From Scalindua sp964437425 (lineage in GTDB: Bacteria; Planctomycetota; Brocadiia; Brocadiales; Scalinduaceae): a DNA stretch of 7,595 nucleotides. Positions 1 through 6,159 of this stretch are shown here, piece by piece; the first letter of the stretch is position 1; each line of letters opens with the position of its first letter. Where the stretch lies: positions 1 through 7,595 of the forward strand of contig CAYTGO010000102.1 of the NCBI GenBank assembly GCA_964437425.1. The letters run 5' to 3'. The translations under genes and the position numbers were made by a program. The notes beneath the pieces are model-generated. The model did not search any database. It was given only the letters and a program-made list of their open reading frames with translations, and had not been told where the DNA came from.

Positions 1-62
1 CAAATACGCTTTGTTATAAAGGAGAGTTTCGATTATTCGAAGGACTTAACACAATAAATATT

Positions 63-67
63 GGAGG
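63..67 (+). promoter_or_regulatory. Shine-Dalgarno site that sets the TTG start of cmk
   Basis: GGAGG lies 6 nt ahead of the TTG at 74-76. No ATG or GTG in the cmk frame lies near it, and the P-loop follows within seven residues, so this site fixes the TTG start. Confidence 0.75.
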
Positions 68-73
68 TACCTG

Positions 74-742
74 TTGATCATAGCGATCGATGGGCCGGCT
101 GGGTCTGGTAAAAGTACAGCGGCAAAAGGGTTAGCAGAGCGTCTTGGCTTTACGTATCTTGATAGTGGTGCAATGTATCGAGCGTTTACATGGAAAGTCA
201 GTAGTTCAGCTGTTGATTTCAGTGACAAAGAAGGAGTCTGTAAGCTGTTAGCTGATACCAGTATTAGGATAGAGTGTTCGGCTGATGGGTCAGAGGTATT
301 TGTAGATGATGTTGATGTAACAAGAGAGATAAGACATCCCTCCGTAACAGAGAACATTCATCATATATCCAGCCTGGATTTTGTCCGCAAAAAGATGGTA
401 GAACTCCAGAGAGACTTTGCAAGAGGTAAAGATATTGTTGCTGAAGGCAGAGATATGTGTTCGGTTGTTTTTCAGGATGCGGATATAAAGATTTACATGG
501 ATGCCGACGTTAAGGAGAGGGCAAAAAGGCGGCATTCTGAACTCGGGACTCTTGCCGGTGAGGGTAGTCTGGATAATATGATAGAAGACATTACCCAGAG
601 GGACCACAGGGATTCGACGAGGGAGCATGCACCGTTGAAAAGAGAACCCGATGCCCTTTACCTTGATACAACAAGCCTGGAAGCAGAGGATGTTGTTAAT
701 CTCTTGATTAAAGAGATTAAAAAAGAGCAGCAGAAAAATTAG
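74..742 (+). CDS. cmk: Cytidylate kinase
   Basis: Cytosolic (d)CMP kinase: it transfers a phosphate from ATP to CMP or dCMP to give (d)CDP for RNA, DNA and CDP-lipid synthesis. The 222-residue length fits the short bacterial Cmk family. The Walker A loop GPAGSGKST is at residues 7-15. The CMP-binding segment YLDSGAMYR is at 28-36. The stretch around EGRDM at 124-128, followed by VVF.DA and K-I-Y-M-D-A, matches the family's GRDxGTVVFPDA block. The lid and C-terminal signature R-D-x-R-D-S is at 176-181 and is followed by APL. The start is TTG with a strong ribosome site 6 nt upstream. rpsA follows after 76 bp in the same direction, an arrangement common in bacteria (as in E. coli cmk-rpsA). All key motifs are intact. 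The gene name is secure; shared transcription with rpsA is inferred from spacing. Confidence 0.96.
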   Translation: MIIAIDGPAGSGKSTAAKGLAERLGFTYLDSGAMYRAFTWKVSSSAVDFSDKEGVCKLLADTSIRIECSADGSEVFVDDVDVTREIRHPSVTENIHHISSLDFVRKKMVELQRDFARGKDIVAEGRDMCSVVFQDADIKIYMDADVKERAKRRHSELGTLAGEGSLDNMIEDITQRDHRDSTREHAPLKREPDALYLDTTSLEAEDVVNLLIKEIKKEQQKN

Positions 743-818
743 TGCTAAAGCTTTTATTTTATATTTAAAACTTTATTTAGCAGTTTTATTAACTTTATAT
801 TTCGGAGAATTTTTTTAA

Positions 819-2618
819 ATGGTTAACAAACTAGTATTAGAAAAGTACGATATCAAGCAAGAGGAAATTGAGCAAGAGCTACAAGAGATTATAGGTGGTG
901 ACAGCCTGGAAAAAATTGAGGCAGCATTTGATACTTCAATCAAAAATTTTGATTTAGGAACGATCCTGAGAGGTAGAGTTTTAGGTGTCATTGGTAACAA
1001 TGTAATATTAGACACCGGATATAAATCCGAGGGAATCGTCCCGCTGTCTGAATTTGATACTGCTGAGGATGTTGAAGTCGGGGCTGACATAGAGGTAATG
1101 CTTGAGTCGTTCGAAGATGATACTGGTCTGATACAGATCTCAAAACGAAAAGCCGACCGCATACGTGGTTGGGAAAAAATAGTTAATAAATATCAGGAAG
1201 GTGATGTCGTAACAGGTAAAGTTGTAAGAAAGATAAAAGGCGGATTGCTGGTTGATGTAGGTATCCCGATCTTTCTTCCAGCATCACAAATCGATATCAA
1301 ACCTCCCGGTGAGATTGCTGAATATATAGGTACTGAAGTTACATGTAAGATATTAAAAATAGATGAGGTACAACAGAACATAATTGTATCCAGAAGGAAG
1401 CTTATAGAAGAAGAGAGAAACCAGCAGAAACGTGAATTCCTGGATAGTGTTGAGGTCGGTCAGGTTGTAAAAGGTGAGGTTAAAAACATTGCAGACTTTG
1501 GTGCATTTATCGACCTTGGCGGTATAGACGGATTGCTTCACATAACAGATATGAGTTGGGGCAGGATCAGTCATCCTTCAGAAATGCTGGCAATCGGAGA
1601 TGAGGTTGATGTTAAGATACTTGATATTGACGCAGTAAAGGATAAGGTCTCTCTCGGATTAAAACAGAAGACGGAGAATCCATGGACAAGCGTGGAAGAG
1701 AAATATCCGATTGGCTCAAAGATCAAAGGCCAGGTGGTCAATATTATGTCATATGGTGCGTTTGTCAAACTGGAAACAGGTATCGAAGGTTTGGTACATA
1801 TTTCCGAAATGTCGTGGACAAGGCGCATTAACCATCCTTCAGATGTAGTTGCCATTGGCGATTCTGTCGAGGCTGTCGTATTAAATATAAATAAAGATAA
1901 AGAAGAGATCTCACTGAGTCTCAAGCAGGTCGAACAGAATCCATGGACGAATATTGAAGAGAAATATCCTCCTGGAGTCACAATAAAAGGAAAGGTCAGA
2001 AACCTGACAAATTACGGTGCCTTTATAGAAATTGATGAAGGCATAGACGGCCTTCTCCACATTTCAGACATGTCATGGTCAAAGAAAGTTGCACACCCTT
2101 CCGAAATAATTAAAAAAGGTGAAATGATAGAGGTCAAAATACTCTCTGTTGATAAGGATAAAAAGAGAGTATCACTGGGAATCAAACAGCTTACTGATGA
2201 TCCATGGAAGAAAGAGATACCTGATAAATACCATGTTGGTGATATCGTAAAAGGTAAGGTTACCAAGATGACTGATTTTGGTGCATTCATAGATCTCAGT
2301 AATGGCCTCGAAGGACTGTTACATATATCAGAAGTATCTAAAGAGAAAATTAAGAAACTTGAAAGCGTTATCTCTATCGGGCAGGATCTGGATGTAAAGA
2401 TTGTAAAGATAGAGCCGGAAGCAAGAAAGATAGGCCTGAGCCTTAAAGGTGTAGAGGGTGCTCCGGTACCGGCGCCGGAAGACGAAGCAAAGGACGAGCT
2501 GGCAGCTGAAGTAGAAGTTACAGAGAATGCCGCTCCGGAGAGTGCTGATGCAGGTGCTCCTGAAGAAGTTGCTGCAGAAGAAGCTGCTGAAGAAGTAAAA
2601 GAGGAAGATAACGCTTAG
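819..2618 (+). CDS. rpsA: 30S ribosomal protein S1 (six S1 domains)
   Basis: RNA-binding protein of the small ribosomal subunit that helps bring mRNA to the 30S particle and unfold it for initiation. Six S1 (OB-fold) domains can be counted in the 599 residues: about 47-113, 128-195, 213-285, 298-371, 385-458 and 473-545. Domains 3-6 carry the classic pattern V-x-x-G-x-V, then FGAF/YGAF, then G(I/L)xGLxHIS. Domains 1 and 2 are divergent, as expected for the ribosome-binding end. The junctions after domains 3 and 4 share NPWTxxEEKYP at 287-297 and 374-384, showing an 87-residue internal repeat. Residues from about 547 form a Glu/Ala-rich acidic tail, low in complexity and probably disordered. 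The ATG has GGAG 11 nt upstream. apt begins 29 bp downstream, so the two are probably co-transcribed. Domain number matches the E. coli-type protein. Confidence 0.96.
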   Translation: MVNKLVLEKYDIKQEEIEQELQEIIGGDSLEKIEAAFDTSIKNFDLGTILRGRVLGVIGNNVILDTGYKSEGIVPLSEFDTAEDVEVGADIEVMLESFEDDTGLIQISKRKADRIRGWEKIVNKYQEGDVVTGKVVRKIKGGLLVDVGIPIFLPASQIDIKPPGEIAEYIGTEVTCKILKIDEVQQNIIVSRRKLIEEERNQQKREFLDSVEVGQVVKGEVKNIADFGAFIDLGGIDGLLHITDMSWGRISHPSEMLAIGDEVDVKILDIDAVKDKVSLGLKQKTENPWTSVEEKYPIGSKIKGQVVNIMSYGAFVKLETGIEGLVHISEMSWTRRINHPSDVVAIGDSVEAVVLNINKDKEEISLSLKQVEQNPWTNIEEKYPPGVTIKGKVRNLTNYGAFIEIDEGIDGLLHISDMSWSKKVAHPSEIIKKGEMIEVKILSVDKDKKRVSLGIKQLTDDPWKKEIPDKYHVGDIVKGKVTKMTDFGAFIDLSNGLEGLLHISEVSKEKIKKLESVISIGQDLDVKIVKIEPEARKIGLSLKGVEGAPVPAPEDEAKDELAAEVEVTENAAPESADAGAPEEVAAEEAAEEVKEEDNA

Positions 2619-2632
2619 ACAACGGTGGTAAG

Positions 2633-2640
2633 AAAGGAAG
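2633..2640 (+). promoter_or_regulatory. Shine-Dalgarno site that sets the TTG start of apt
   Basis: AAAGGAAG lies in the 29-bp rpsA-apt gap. The GGA ends 9 nt ahead of the TTG at 2648-2650. The residues that follow (LKELIRDIPDFPKEGI) align with the normal N-terminus of the Apt family, so the TTG is the likely true start. Confidence 0.65.
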
Positions 2641-2647
2641 AACGATT

Positions 2648-3157
2648 TTGCTTAAAGAACTGATACGTGATATTCCTGATTTTCCTAAAGAGGGAATCAT
2701 TTTTAAGGACATAACCCCGGTATTACAAAGTCCTGCGGGTTTGAAGGAGATTGTTGACAAGTTCTCTGAACACTATGCGAATCAAAAAGTTGATGTAATC
2801 GTGGGTGCAGAGGCGAGGGGATTCCTTTTTGGTCCCGCAGTCGCAATAAACCTGGGTGCGGGTTTTGTACCGGTCAGAAAACCGGGAAAACTTCCTTATG
2901 AAACAGCAAGCATGACATATGACCTGGAGTATGGTACTGACACGCTTGAGATACATAAAGATGCGGTAAAGGCCGGTGATAATGTTTTGATGATGGATGA
3001 TCTCCTGGCAACCGGTGGGACTATGGCTGCCAGTTGTGAACTGGTCGAATCGCTTGGCGGTAAAATTACGGGATGTGCTTTCTTAATCGAACTGGGTTTC
3101 CTGAACGGAAAAGATAAATTGAGCAAATACGATATCTTTTCTCTGCTTCAATACTGA
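2648..3157 (+). CDS. apt: Adenine phosphoribosyltransferase
   Basis: Purine salvage enzyme of the cytosol: adenine + PRPP gives AMP + pyrophosphate. At 169 residues it is close to the usual 170-180. The N-terminal IRDIPDFPKEGIIFKDITP (6-24) is the family hallmark. GAEARGFLFG (53-62) and the VPVRKPGKLP segment (74-83), with catalytic-loop E85 shortly after, are also typical. The PRPP-binding loop MMDDLLATGGT is at 115-125 with both acidic residues present. The C-terminus ends in FSLLQY, a normal end for the family, so there is no truncation. The start is TTG with AAAGGAAG upstream. It lies 29 bp after rpsA and is followed by an intrinsic terminator, so it is probably the last gene of a cmk-rpsA-apt unit. 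The identification is secure; the operon is inferred. Confidence 0.95.
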   Translation: MLKELIRDIPDFPKEGIIFKDITPVLQSPAGLKEIVDKFSEHYANQKVDVIVGAEARGFLFGPAVAINLGAGFVPVRKPGKLPYETASMTYDLEYGTDTLEIHKDAVKAGDNVLMMDDLLATGGTMAASCELVESLGGKITGCAFLIELGFLNGKDKLSKYDIFSLLQY

Positions 3158-3185
3158 AGTAATAATTCAGGGTGTTCGATCATTG

Positions 3186-3218
3186 AGGCCGGCATAGATG
3201 TTGATTGTCGGCCTTTTT
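3186..3218 (+). terminator. Rho-independent terminator after apt
   Basis: A 9-bp stem (AGGCCGGCA at 3186-3194 against TGTCGGCCT at 3206-3214, with one G-U pair) encloses an 11-nt loop. A run of five T (3214-3218) follows at once. It begins 28 bp after the apt stop and ends 24 bp before the tRNA, so it should end the cmk-rpsA-apt transcript. Confidence 0.85.
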
Positions 3219-3242
3219 CAATTTGACATGAATTGTTGAAAA

Positions 3243-3316
3243 GCGCCCGTAGCTCAGATGGATAGAGCAACGGTTTCCTAAATCGTAGGTCAGAGGTTCG
3301 AATCCTCTCGGGCGTA
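3243..3316 (+). tRNA. tRNA-Arg, anticodon CCU
   Basis: A full 74-nt cloverleaf can be folded by hand. The acceptor stem pairs GCGCCCG (3243-3249) with CGGGCGT (3309-3315), its first pair being a G-U wobble. The D arm is GCTC/GAGC. The anticodon stem is ACGGT/ATCGT, with loop TTCCTAA giving anticodon CCU, which reads AGG. The variable region is 5 nt. The T arm is AGAGG/CCTCT with loop TTCGAAT. The discriminator base is A (3316). CCA is not encoded. A terminator lies just upstream, and I could not find a convincing promoter of its own in the 24-bp gap. Confidence 0.95.
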
Positions 3317-3421
3317 TTTCTAATTTACAGATAATATAATTTATTTTTTTTAACATCTTCGTAAATGCCGGGCTTTATTTCCGGTGCCGGTTTACGACAT
3401 TACAACGCACTACAAAATCAT

Positions 3422-4078
3422 ATGGAAAATGCAAGAGAGAGATTTAATAACTTTATAAAGTTTTTTGAAGTTAATTGGTTGTGGATAGTCATTGGCCTTG
3501 GCGTAGCTGTCGCGGCCGGTGTACCTTCATATCTGTATCAGCAGAAGGGCGCTAACGATCTTGGTGAAGTCTGGAGCCGGATCTACCGAATGAACTTCGA
3601 AATGGCGACTGCGCAACAAGAGGGGCCCGAAAAGAAGACAGAAGCAATTGAAGGTGCTATCAAAGAATATCAATTTCTAAAAGATAATCTGTCTGCAACC
3701 GGTGCAACTCCCTGGTTGTTGTCGGAACTGGGTAATGCACAGTACAACATAAAAAAATATGATGATGCGATTCTCACATACAGAGAATTCATTGGCAGTT
3801 ATGCCAGCCACCCGTTAGTTCCTGTTATAAGACAATCATTAGGATACGTTCTTGAAGAGAAGAAACAGTTGAATCAGGCTATAGAACAGTTCAAGGAGAT
3901 TGCGAGGAATCCGGAAGCGACATACCTCAAAGCGCAGGCAGGGCTGGATACCGGAAGATGCTACGAAAAACTGGGACAAACGAAATCAGCAGTGGCTGCG
4001 TACAAAGGTGTAGTTGCCACTTACCCGGAAAGCGGTAGCGCAAAAATGGCCAGGTATCGGCTTGAAGATCTTGAATAA
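3422..4078 (+). CDS. Membrane-anchored tetratricopeptide repeat protein
   Basis: With the start chosen here the product has 218 residues. A short basic/aromatic N-terminal segment is followed by one membrane helix (about 20-39, WIVIGLGVAVAAGVPSYLY) and then a soluble region rich in TPR-like helices. About three repeats are visible, roughly 97-131, 132-167 and 168-212, with A/G-Y/L-A-type spacing such as LGNAQYNIKKYDDAILTYREF. This layout resembles YfgM-like/TPR_21 ancillary proteins, which face the periplasm and bind partner proteins; that link is an inference from architecture only. An in-frame ATG at 3365 would add 19 residues. Neither ATG has a clear Shine-Dalgarno site. I prefer 3422 because it gives a compact N-in anchor. 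The RluD-type gene starts 6 bp after its stop, which suggests co-transcription. The specific role is unknown. Confidence 0.7.
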   Translation: MENARERFNNFIKFFEVNWLWIVIGLGVAVAAGVPSYLYQQKGANDLGEVWSRIYRMNFEMATAQQEGPEKKTEAIEGAIKEYQFLKDNLSATGATPWLLSELGNAQYNIKKYDDAILTYREFIGSYASHPLVPVIRQSLGYVLEEKKQLNQAIEQFKEIARNPEATYLKAQAGLDTGRCYEKLGQTKSAVAAYKGVVATYPESGSAKMARYRLEDLE

Positions 4079-4084
4079 TAAGTT

Positions 4085-4935
4085 ATGAATTTAAATAGAG
4101 TGGCTGTAATGGACGAAGACGAAACAGGTCAAATCCAGTTAGTAGTTAAAAAAAAGCTCTCTTCCAAGAGGATTGATAAATACCTTGTTTCACGACTGCA
4201 GGACTTTTCACGTAGTCATGTTCAGCGGTTAATAAAGGAAGAGGCGGTTAAAGTAAATGATGTTGCGGTAAAAAGCAGCTATGAGATAAAGCTGAACGAT
4301 GTCATCTCCATAGATTTGCCGACGGAGAGCAGCGACCACATTACTCCGGAAGATATTCCACTTGATGTTATTTACGAAGACGAATATCTGATGGTCCTGA
4401 ATAAATCACCGGATACTGTAGTACATCCGGCACGTGGNNNNNNNNNNNNNNNNNNNNNNNNNNNNNNNNNNNNNNNNNNNNNNNNNNNNNNNNNNNNNNN
4501 NNNNNNNNNNNNNNNNNNNNNNNNNNNNNNNNNNNNNACGCAGTATCTATTTTTGAAGTAGTGGAGCGTTACCCGGGTTTTACACTGGTTAAAGTCTTTC
4601 TGGAAACAGGCAGGACGCACCAGATCAGGCTTCATATGAAAACTATTGGCCATCCTGTCGTTGCTGATTCGGCATATGGCTATAGTGAAACATGCAGCGT
4701 TGAAGATCTGTTGGAACAGGTTTCAGACGACAAAGATATACATAATCTTGCAAAAGAGGCAAAATTGTGCAATAATGTTACCGATCCAATTATTGAGAGA
4801 CAGGCGCTTCACGCTTACAAAATTGGATTTATTCATCCGGTTACTAACGAAGCCATGAATTTTACGGCTGAGATACCGGAAGACATGTGTAACTTGATTA
4901 CGACACTCAGGAAAATTAAGACTCTTTTAAATTAA
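4085..4935 (+). CDS. RluA/RluD-family 23S rRNA pseudouridine synthase (split by a sequence gap)
   Basis: The family isomerises uridine to pseudouridine in rRNA; RluD members act on 23S rRNA helix 69. Before the gap, 118 residues show an S4 RNA-binding domain (about 20-75, SSKRIDKYL...RSHVQRLIKEEAVKVNDV) and the start of the synthase domain (EDEYLMVLNKSPDTVVHPARG). After the gap, in another frame, 131 residues continue from AVSIFEVVERY through LETGRTHQIRLHM, HPVVADSAYG and R-QALHA to the stop. The missing middle is where the family has its HRLDxxTSG motif with the catalytic Asp, so activity cannot be judged here. A second in-frame ATG at 4109 is a possible start; neither start has a strong ribosome site. 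tatA follows after 19 bp. The segment between AYG and RQALHA (about 38 residues) looks longer than in E. coli RluD. Which Rlu paralogue this is cannot be settled. Confidence 0.88.
4438..4537. other. Assembly gap of 100 N
   Basis: Exactly 100 N, the customary placeholder for a gap of unknown length. The two coding halves of the pseudouridine synthase are in different frames across it. Restoring a single frame needs a missing length of 3k+2, which 100 is not. From my recollection of E. coli RluD about 98 residues are absent, so the real gap is likely near 290-300 bp. Confidence 0.95.
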
Positions 4936-4954
4936 ATAACGGGGAGGAAGAAAA

Positions 4955-5212
4955 ATGTTTGGTATGCCCGGTGGAATCGAATGGATTGTAATCCTTATTG
5001 TGGCTCTGCTCATCTTTGGTAAAAGGTTACCGGAGGTAATGAAGTCCATGGGAAAAGGTATTGTTGAATTTAAGAAGGGTGTGAAGGGCGTAGAAGATGA
5101 TGTGGAAGAAGCAACTGAGGAGAAGGACCCTGGAAAGCTGGCGGGAACTGATAGCAGCAGCGAAAAAGTAGAAACAGAAAACAAAGAAGAATCTAAAGAA
5201 ATGAAAGGATAA
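4955..5212 (+). CDS. tatA: Twin-arginine translocase subunit TatA
   Basis: Small membrane protein that oligomerises with TatC to move folded proteins with twin-arginine signal peptides across the inner membrane. The 85 residues show the standard layout. A short N-terminus with an acidic residue at E9 leads into one membrane helix (about 10-21, WIVILIVALLIF). The FGKRLPE hinge follows at 21-27, then an amphipathic helix (about 28-46, VMKSMGKGIVEFKKGVKG), and a long charged, Lys/Glu-rich tail that is probably disordered. The FG-x-x-LPE hinge and short tail favour TatA/E over TatB. A strong GGAGG (4943-4947) lies 7 nt before the ATG, deciding it over the ATG at 4964. It sits 19 bp after the pseudouridine synthase gene. 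No tatC or tatB is in the window, so the other subunits must be elsewhere. Confidence 0.93.
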   Translation: MFGMPGGIEWIVILIVALLIFGKRLPEVMKSMGKGIVEFKKGVKGVEDDVEEATEEKDPGKLAGTDSSSEKVETENKEESKEMKG

Positions 5213-5219
5213 GAATCTC

Positions 5220-5324
5220 ATGGCACAAAGTAACAAAAGAGGAAAACTCAAATGGCGCAGCAAAAAAGCAAACCACGGCAGAAAGCCTAATAAGGGGAAG
5301 CAGAGAGGAAAAGTTAACCAGTAA
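5220..5324 (+). CDS. 34-residue highly basic protein, function unknown
   Basis: The ATG is 7 bp after the tatA stop, and AAAGGA, overlapping the tatA end, lies about 10 nt ahead, so translation is probably coupled to tatA. The peptide has no acidic residue and about 15 Lys/Arg out of 34, with Gly and Asn. The core NKRGKLKWRSKKANHGRKP is at residues 5-23. Such a composition is expected of an rRNA-binding or nucleic-acid-binding peptide. The spacing RGK-L-x-W-R ... HGRKPNKGK loosely recalls ribosomal protein bTHX (RRGKIxRGxYGxxRPRKK). That is only a visual resemblance, not an alignment result. The coding call rests on the good ribosome site, the operon position and the biased composition; its shortness keeps confidence moderate. 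No signal peptide or membrane segment is present. Confidence 0.65.
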   Translation: MAQSNKRGKLKWRSKKANHGRKPNKGKQRGKVNQ

Positions 5325-5325
5325 G

Positions 5326-5409
5326 TTACGAATTATGAGTTGCGATTGTAGATTGGCGAATCAAATCCAAATGCCAAAGCTCAAAATCCCAATGAAATCC
5401 AAAATCTAA
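5326..5409. repeat. Degenerate heptanucleotide-period repeat tract
   Basis: Read in steps of seven from 5326, the sequence falls into about twelve related units. The early ones resemble TTACGAA and TTATGAG. The later ones (from 5361) resemble CAAATGC and CAAAGCT, with an A-run at a constant phase. The tract starts 2 bp after the stop of the small basic gene, contains no ORF, and includes the left 44-bp inverted-repeat arm. Confidence 0.6.
5363..5406 (+). repeat. Left arm of a 44-bp perfect inverted repeat
   Basis: This 44-bp stretch (beginning AAATCCAAATGCC, ending CCAAAATC) is the exact reverse complement of 6207-6250, as checked base by base. Identity stops at both edges (5362 against 6251, and 5407 against 6206 do not match). 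The pair encloses the macrodomain gene. Confidence 0.9.
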
Positions 5410-5484
5410 AAAAGTAAAATTTCTGCTGTCTCTTCCTTCGTGATGACCGCTTTGATCATTTGTGCTTTAAGCATTGATTTGACA

Positions 5485-5508
5485 TTTGAACTTTGGCATT
5501 TGGATTTA
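5485..5508 (-). repeat. Partial third copy of the 44-bp repeat
   Basis: These 24 bases match 6228-6251 in direct orientation with one mismatch (position 5490), and so form an imperfect inverted match with 5363-5385. With the left arm they define a 146-bp fold-back unit (5363-5508) around a unique-looking core at about 5417-5480. It lies 5 bp past the end of the macrodomain gene, between two convergent genes. Confidence 0.75.
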
Positions 5509-5513
5509 ATAAC

Positions 5514-6053
5514 TTATGTTATTTCACTTAACTCTTTTTCATAAACCCTCATATCATTCTCGCTGAACAGTACAAACCTGACCTCTTCAAAGTTATACTC
5601 CTGAACAAACTCTTTTACTGTTGTAAGGGCGATCTTTACCGCTCTCTCTTTTGGAAACCTGTAAACTCCGGTGCTGATGGATGGAAACGAGATCGACTTG
5701 ATTCCATTCTCTTTTGCCACGTTCAAACTGTTGTAATAAGCATTGCGAAGAAGCTGGTCTTCATTGCGGTTTCCACCCGACCATACAGGCCCCACAGTGT
5801 GTATCACATATTCAGTCGCCATATTCCCGCCGGTTGTTATTACCGCTTCTCCGGTAGGGCAGCTTTCCTGTTTCGCACGTATCTCCTTGCACTCTTCGAG
5901 GATCTTCGGTCCACCCGCGCGGTGAATAGCGCCGTCGACACCACCACCTCCAAGCAGAGTTGTATTTGCGGCGTTGACTATTGCTTCAGTCTCCTGCAGA
6001 GTTATATCACCCTGAACCAGGCTCAGTTTTGTCTTCCCAACCATCTTTTCCAT
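5514..6053 (-). CDS. Macrodomain protein, MacroD/YmdB-type O-acetyl-ADP-ribose deacetylase
   Basis: Members of this clade bind ADP-ribose and hydrolyse O-acetyl-ADP-ribose; many also remove mono-ADP-ribose from acidic residues of proteins. The 179 residues form one complete cytosolic macrodomain. VQGDIT is at 13-18. NAANTTLLGGGGVDGAIHRAGG spans 27-48 and carries the catalytic-type N30 and D40. CPTGEAVITTGG is at 65-76. VIHTVGPVW is at 83-91. The second ligand loop PSISTGVYRFP is at 124-134. No signal peptide or extra domain is present. AGGAGG (complement of 6063-6068) lies 9 nt ahead of the ATG at 6053, so that start is favoured over the in-frame ATG at 6044. The gene stands alone on the - strand, converging with the tatA operon. 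It is bracketed by repeat-rich DNA, including a perfect 44-bp inverted pair. No ADP-ribosyltransferase is visible nearby. The enzyme clade is confident; the physiological substrate is unknown. Confidence 0.93.
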   Translation of the reverse strand: MEKMVGKTKLSLVQGDITLQETEAIVNAANTTLLGGGGVDGAIHRAGGPKILEECKEIRAKQESCPTGEAVITTGGNMATEYVIHTVGPVWSGGNRNEDQLLRNAYYNSLNVAKENGIKSISFPSISTGVYRFPKERAVKIALTTVKEFVQEYNFEEVRFVLFSENDMRVYEKELSEIT

Positions 6054-6089
6054 TTGGAATAACCTCCTATATAAGGCATTACGCCTGAA

Positions 6090-6130
6090 TAAGTGACTAA
6101 AGTGAGCTAAAGTTTTAAGTGTCTAAAGTT
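6090..6130. repeat. Short tandem-like repeat, TAAAGTG-type units
   Basis: Five units of 7 to 10 nt, each beginning TAAAGT or TAAGTG (for example TAAGTGAC at 6090 and TAAGTGTC at 6116), fill this stretch upstream of the macrodomain gene. There is no ORF. It lies where the macrodomain promoter would be expected, but I see no clear -35/-10 pair. Confidence 0.55.
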
Positions 6131-6159
6131 ATGGTGATTTTACTTCTTTTTATGAAGAC

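Noticed and set aside
1..57. Possible tail of an upstream + strand gene (open frame ending TAA at 55-57), or an alternative frame ending TGA at 75-77 overlapping the cmk start
   Set aside because: Only 18-24 codons are visible, open length is within chance, and neither peptide end is recognisable, so I cannot choose or support either.
744..781. Possible hairpin GCTAAA/TTTAGC in the AT-rich cmk-rpsA gap
   Set aside because: Only six mostly A-T pairs close a 26-nt loop with no proper T-run, which is too weak to call as an attenuator or terminator.
1571..1981. Long - strand open frames opposite rpsA and other genes
   Set aside because: They are antisense shadows of strongly conserved genes, with no ribosome site or recognisable protein.
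3223..3228. TTGACA, a perfect -35 box, just before the tRNA
   Set aside because: The matching -10 would fall inside the tRNA near 3246, so it cannot drive the tRNA and no -10-like sequence is there.
3335..3340. TATAAT, a perfect -10 box, ahead of the TPR gene
   Set aside because: It lies in very AT-rich DNA and the region 16-18 nt upstream, at the tRNA end, has no -35 likeness, so it could be chance.
4561..4935. Separate short gene starting at GTG 4561
   Set aside because: The frame is open back to the N gap and the upstream residues AVSIFEV belong to the RluD family, so it is the C-terminal half of the split gene.
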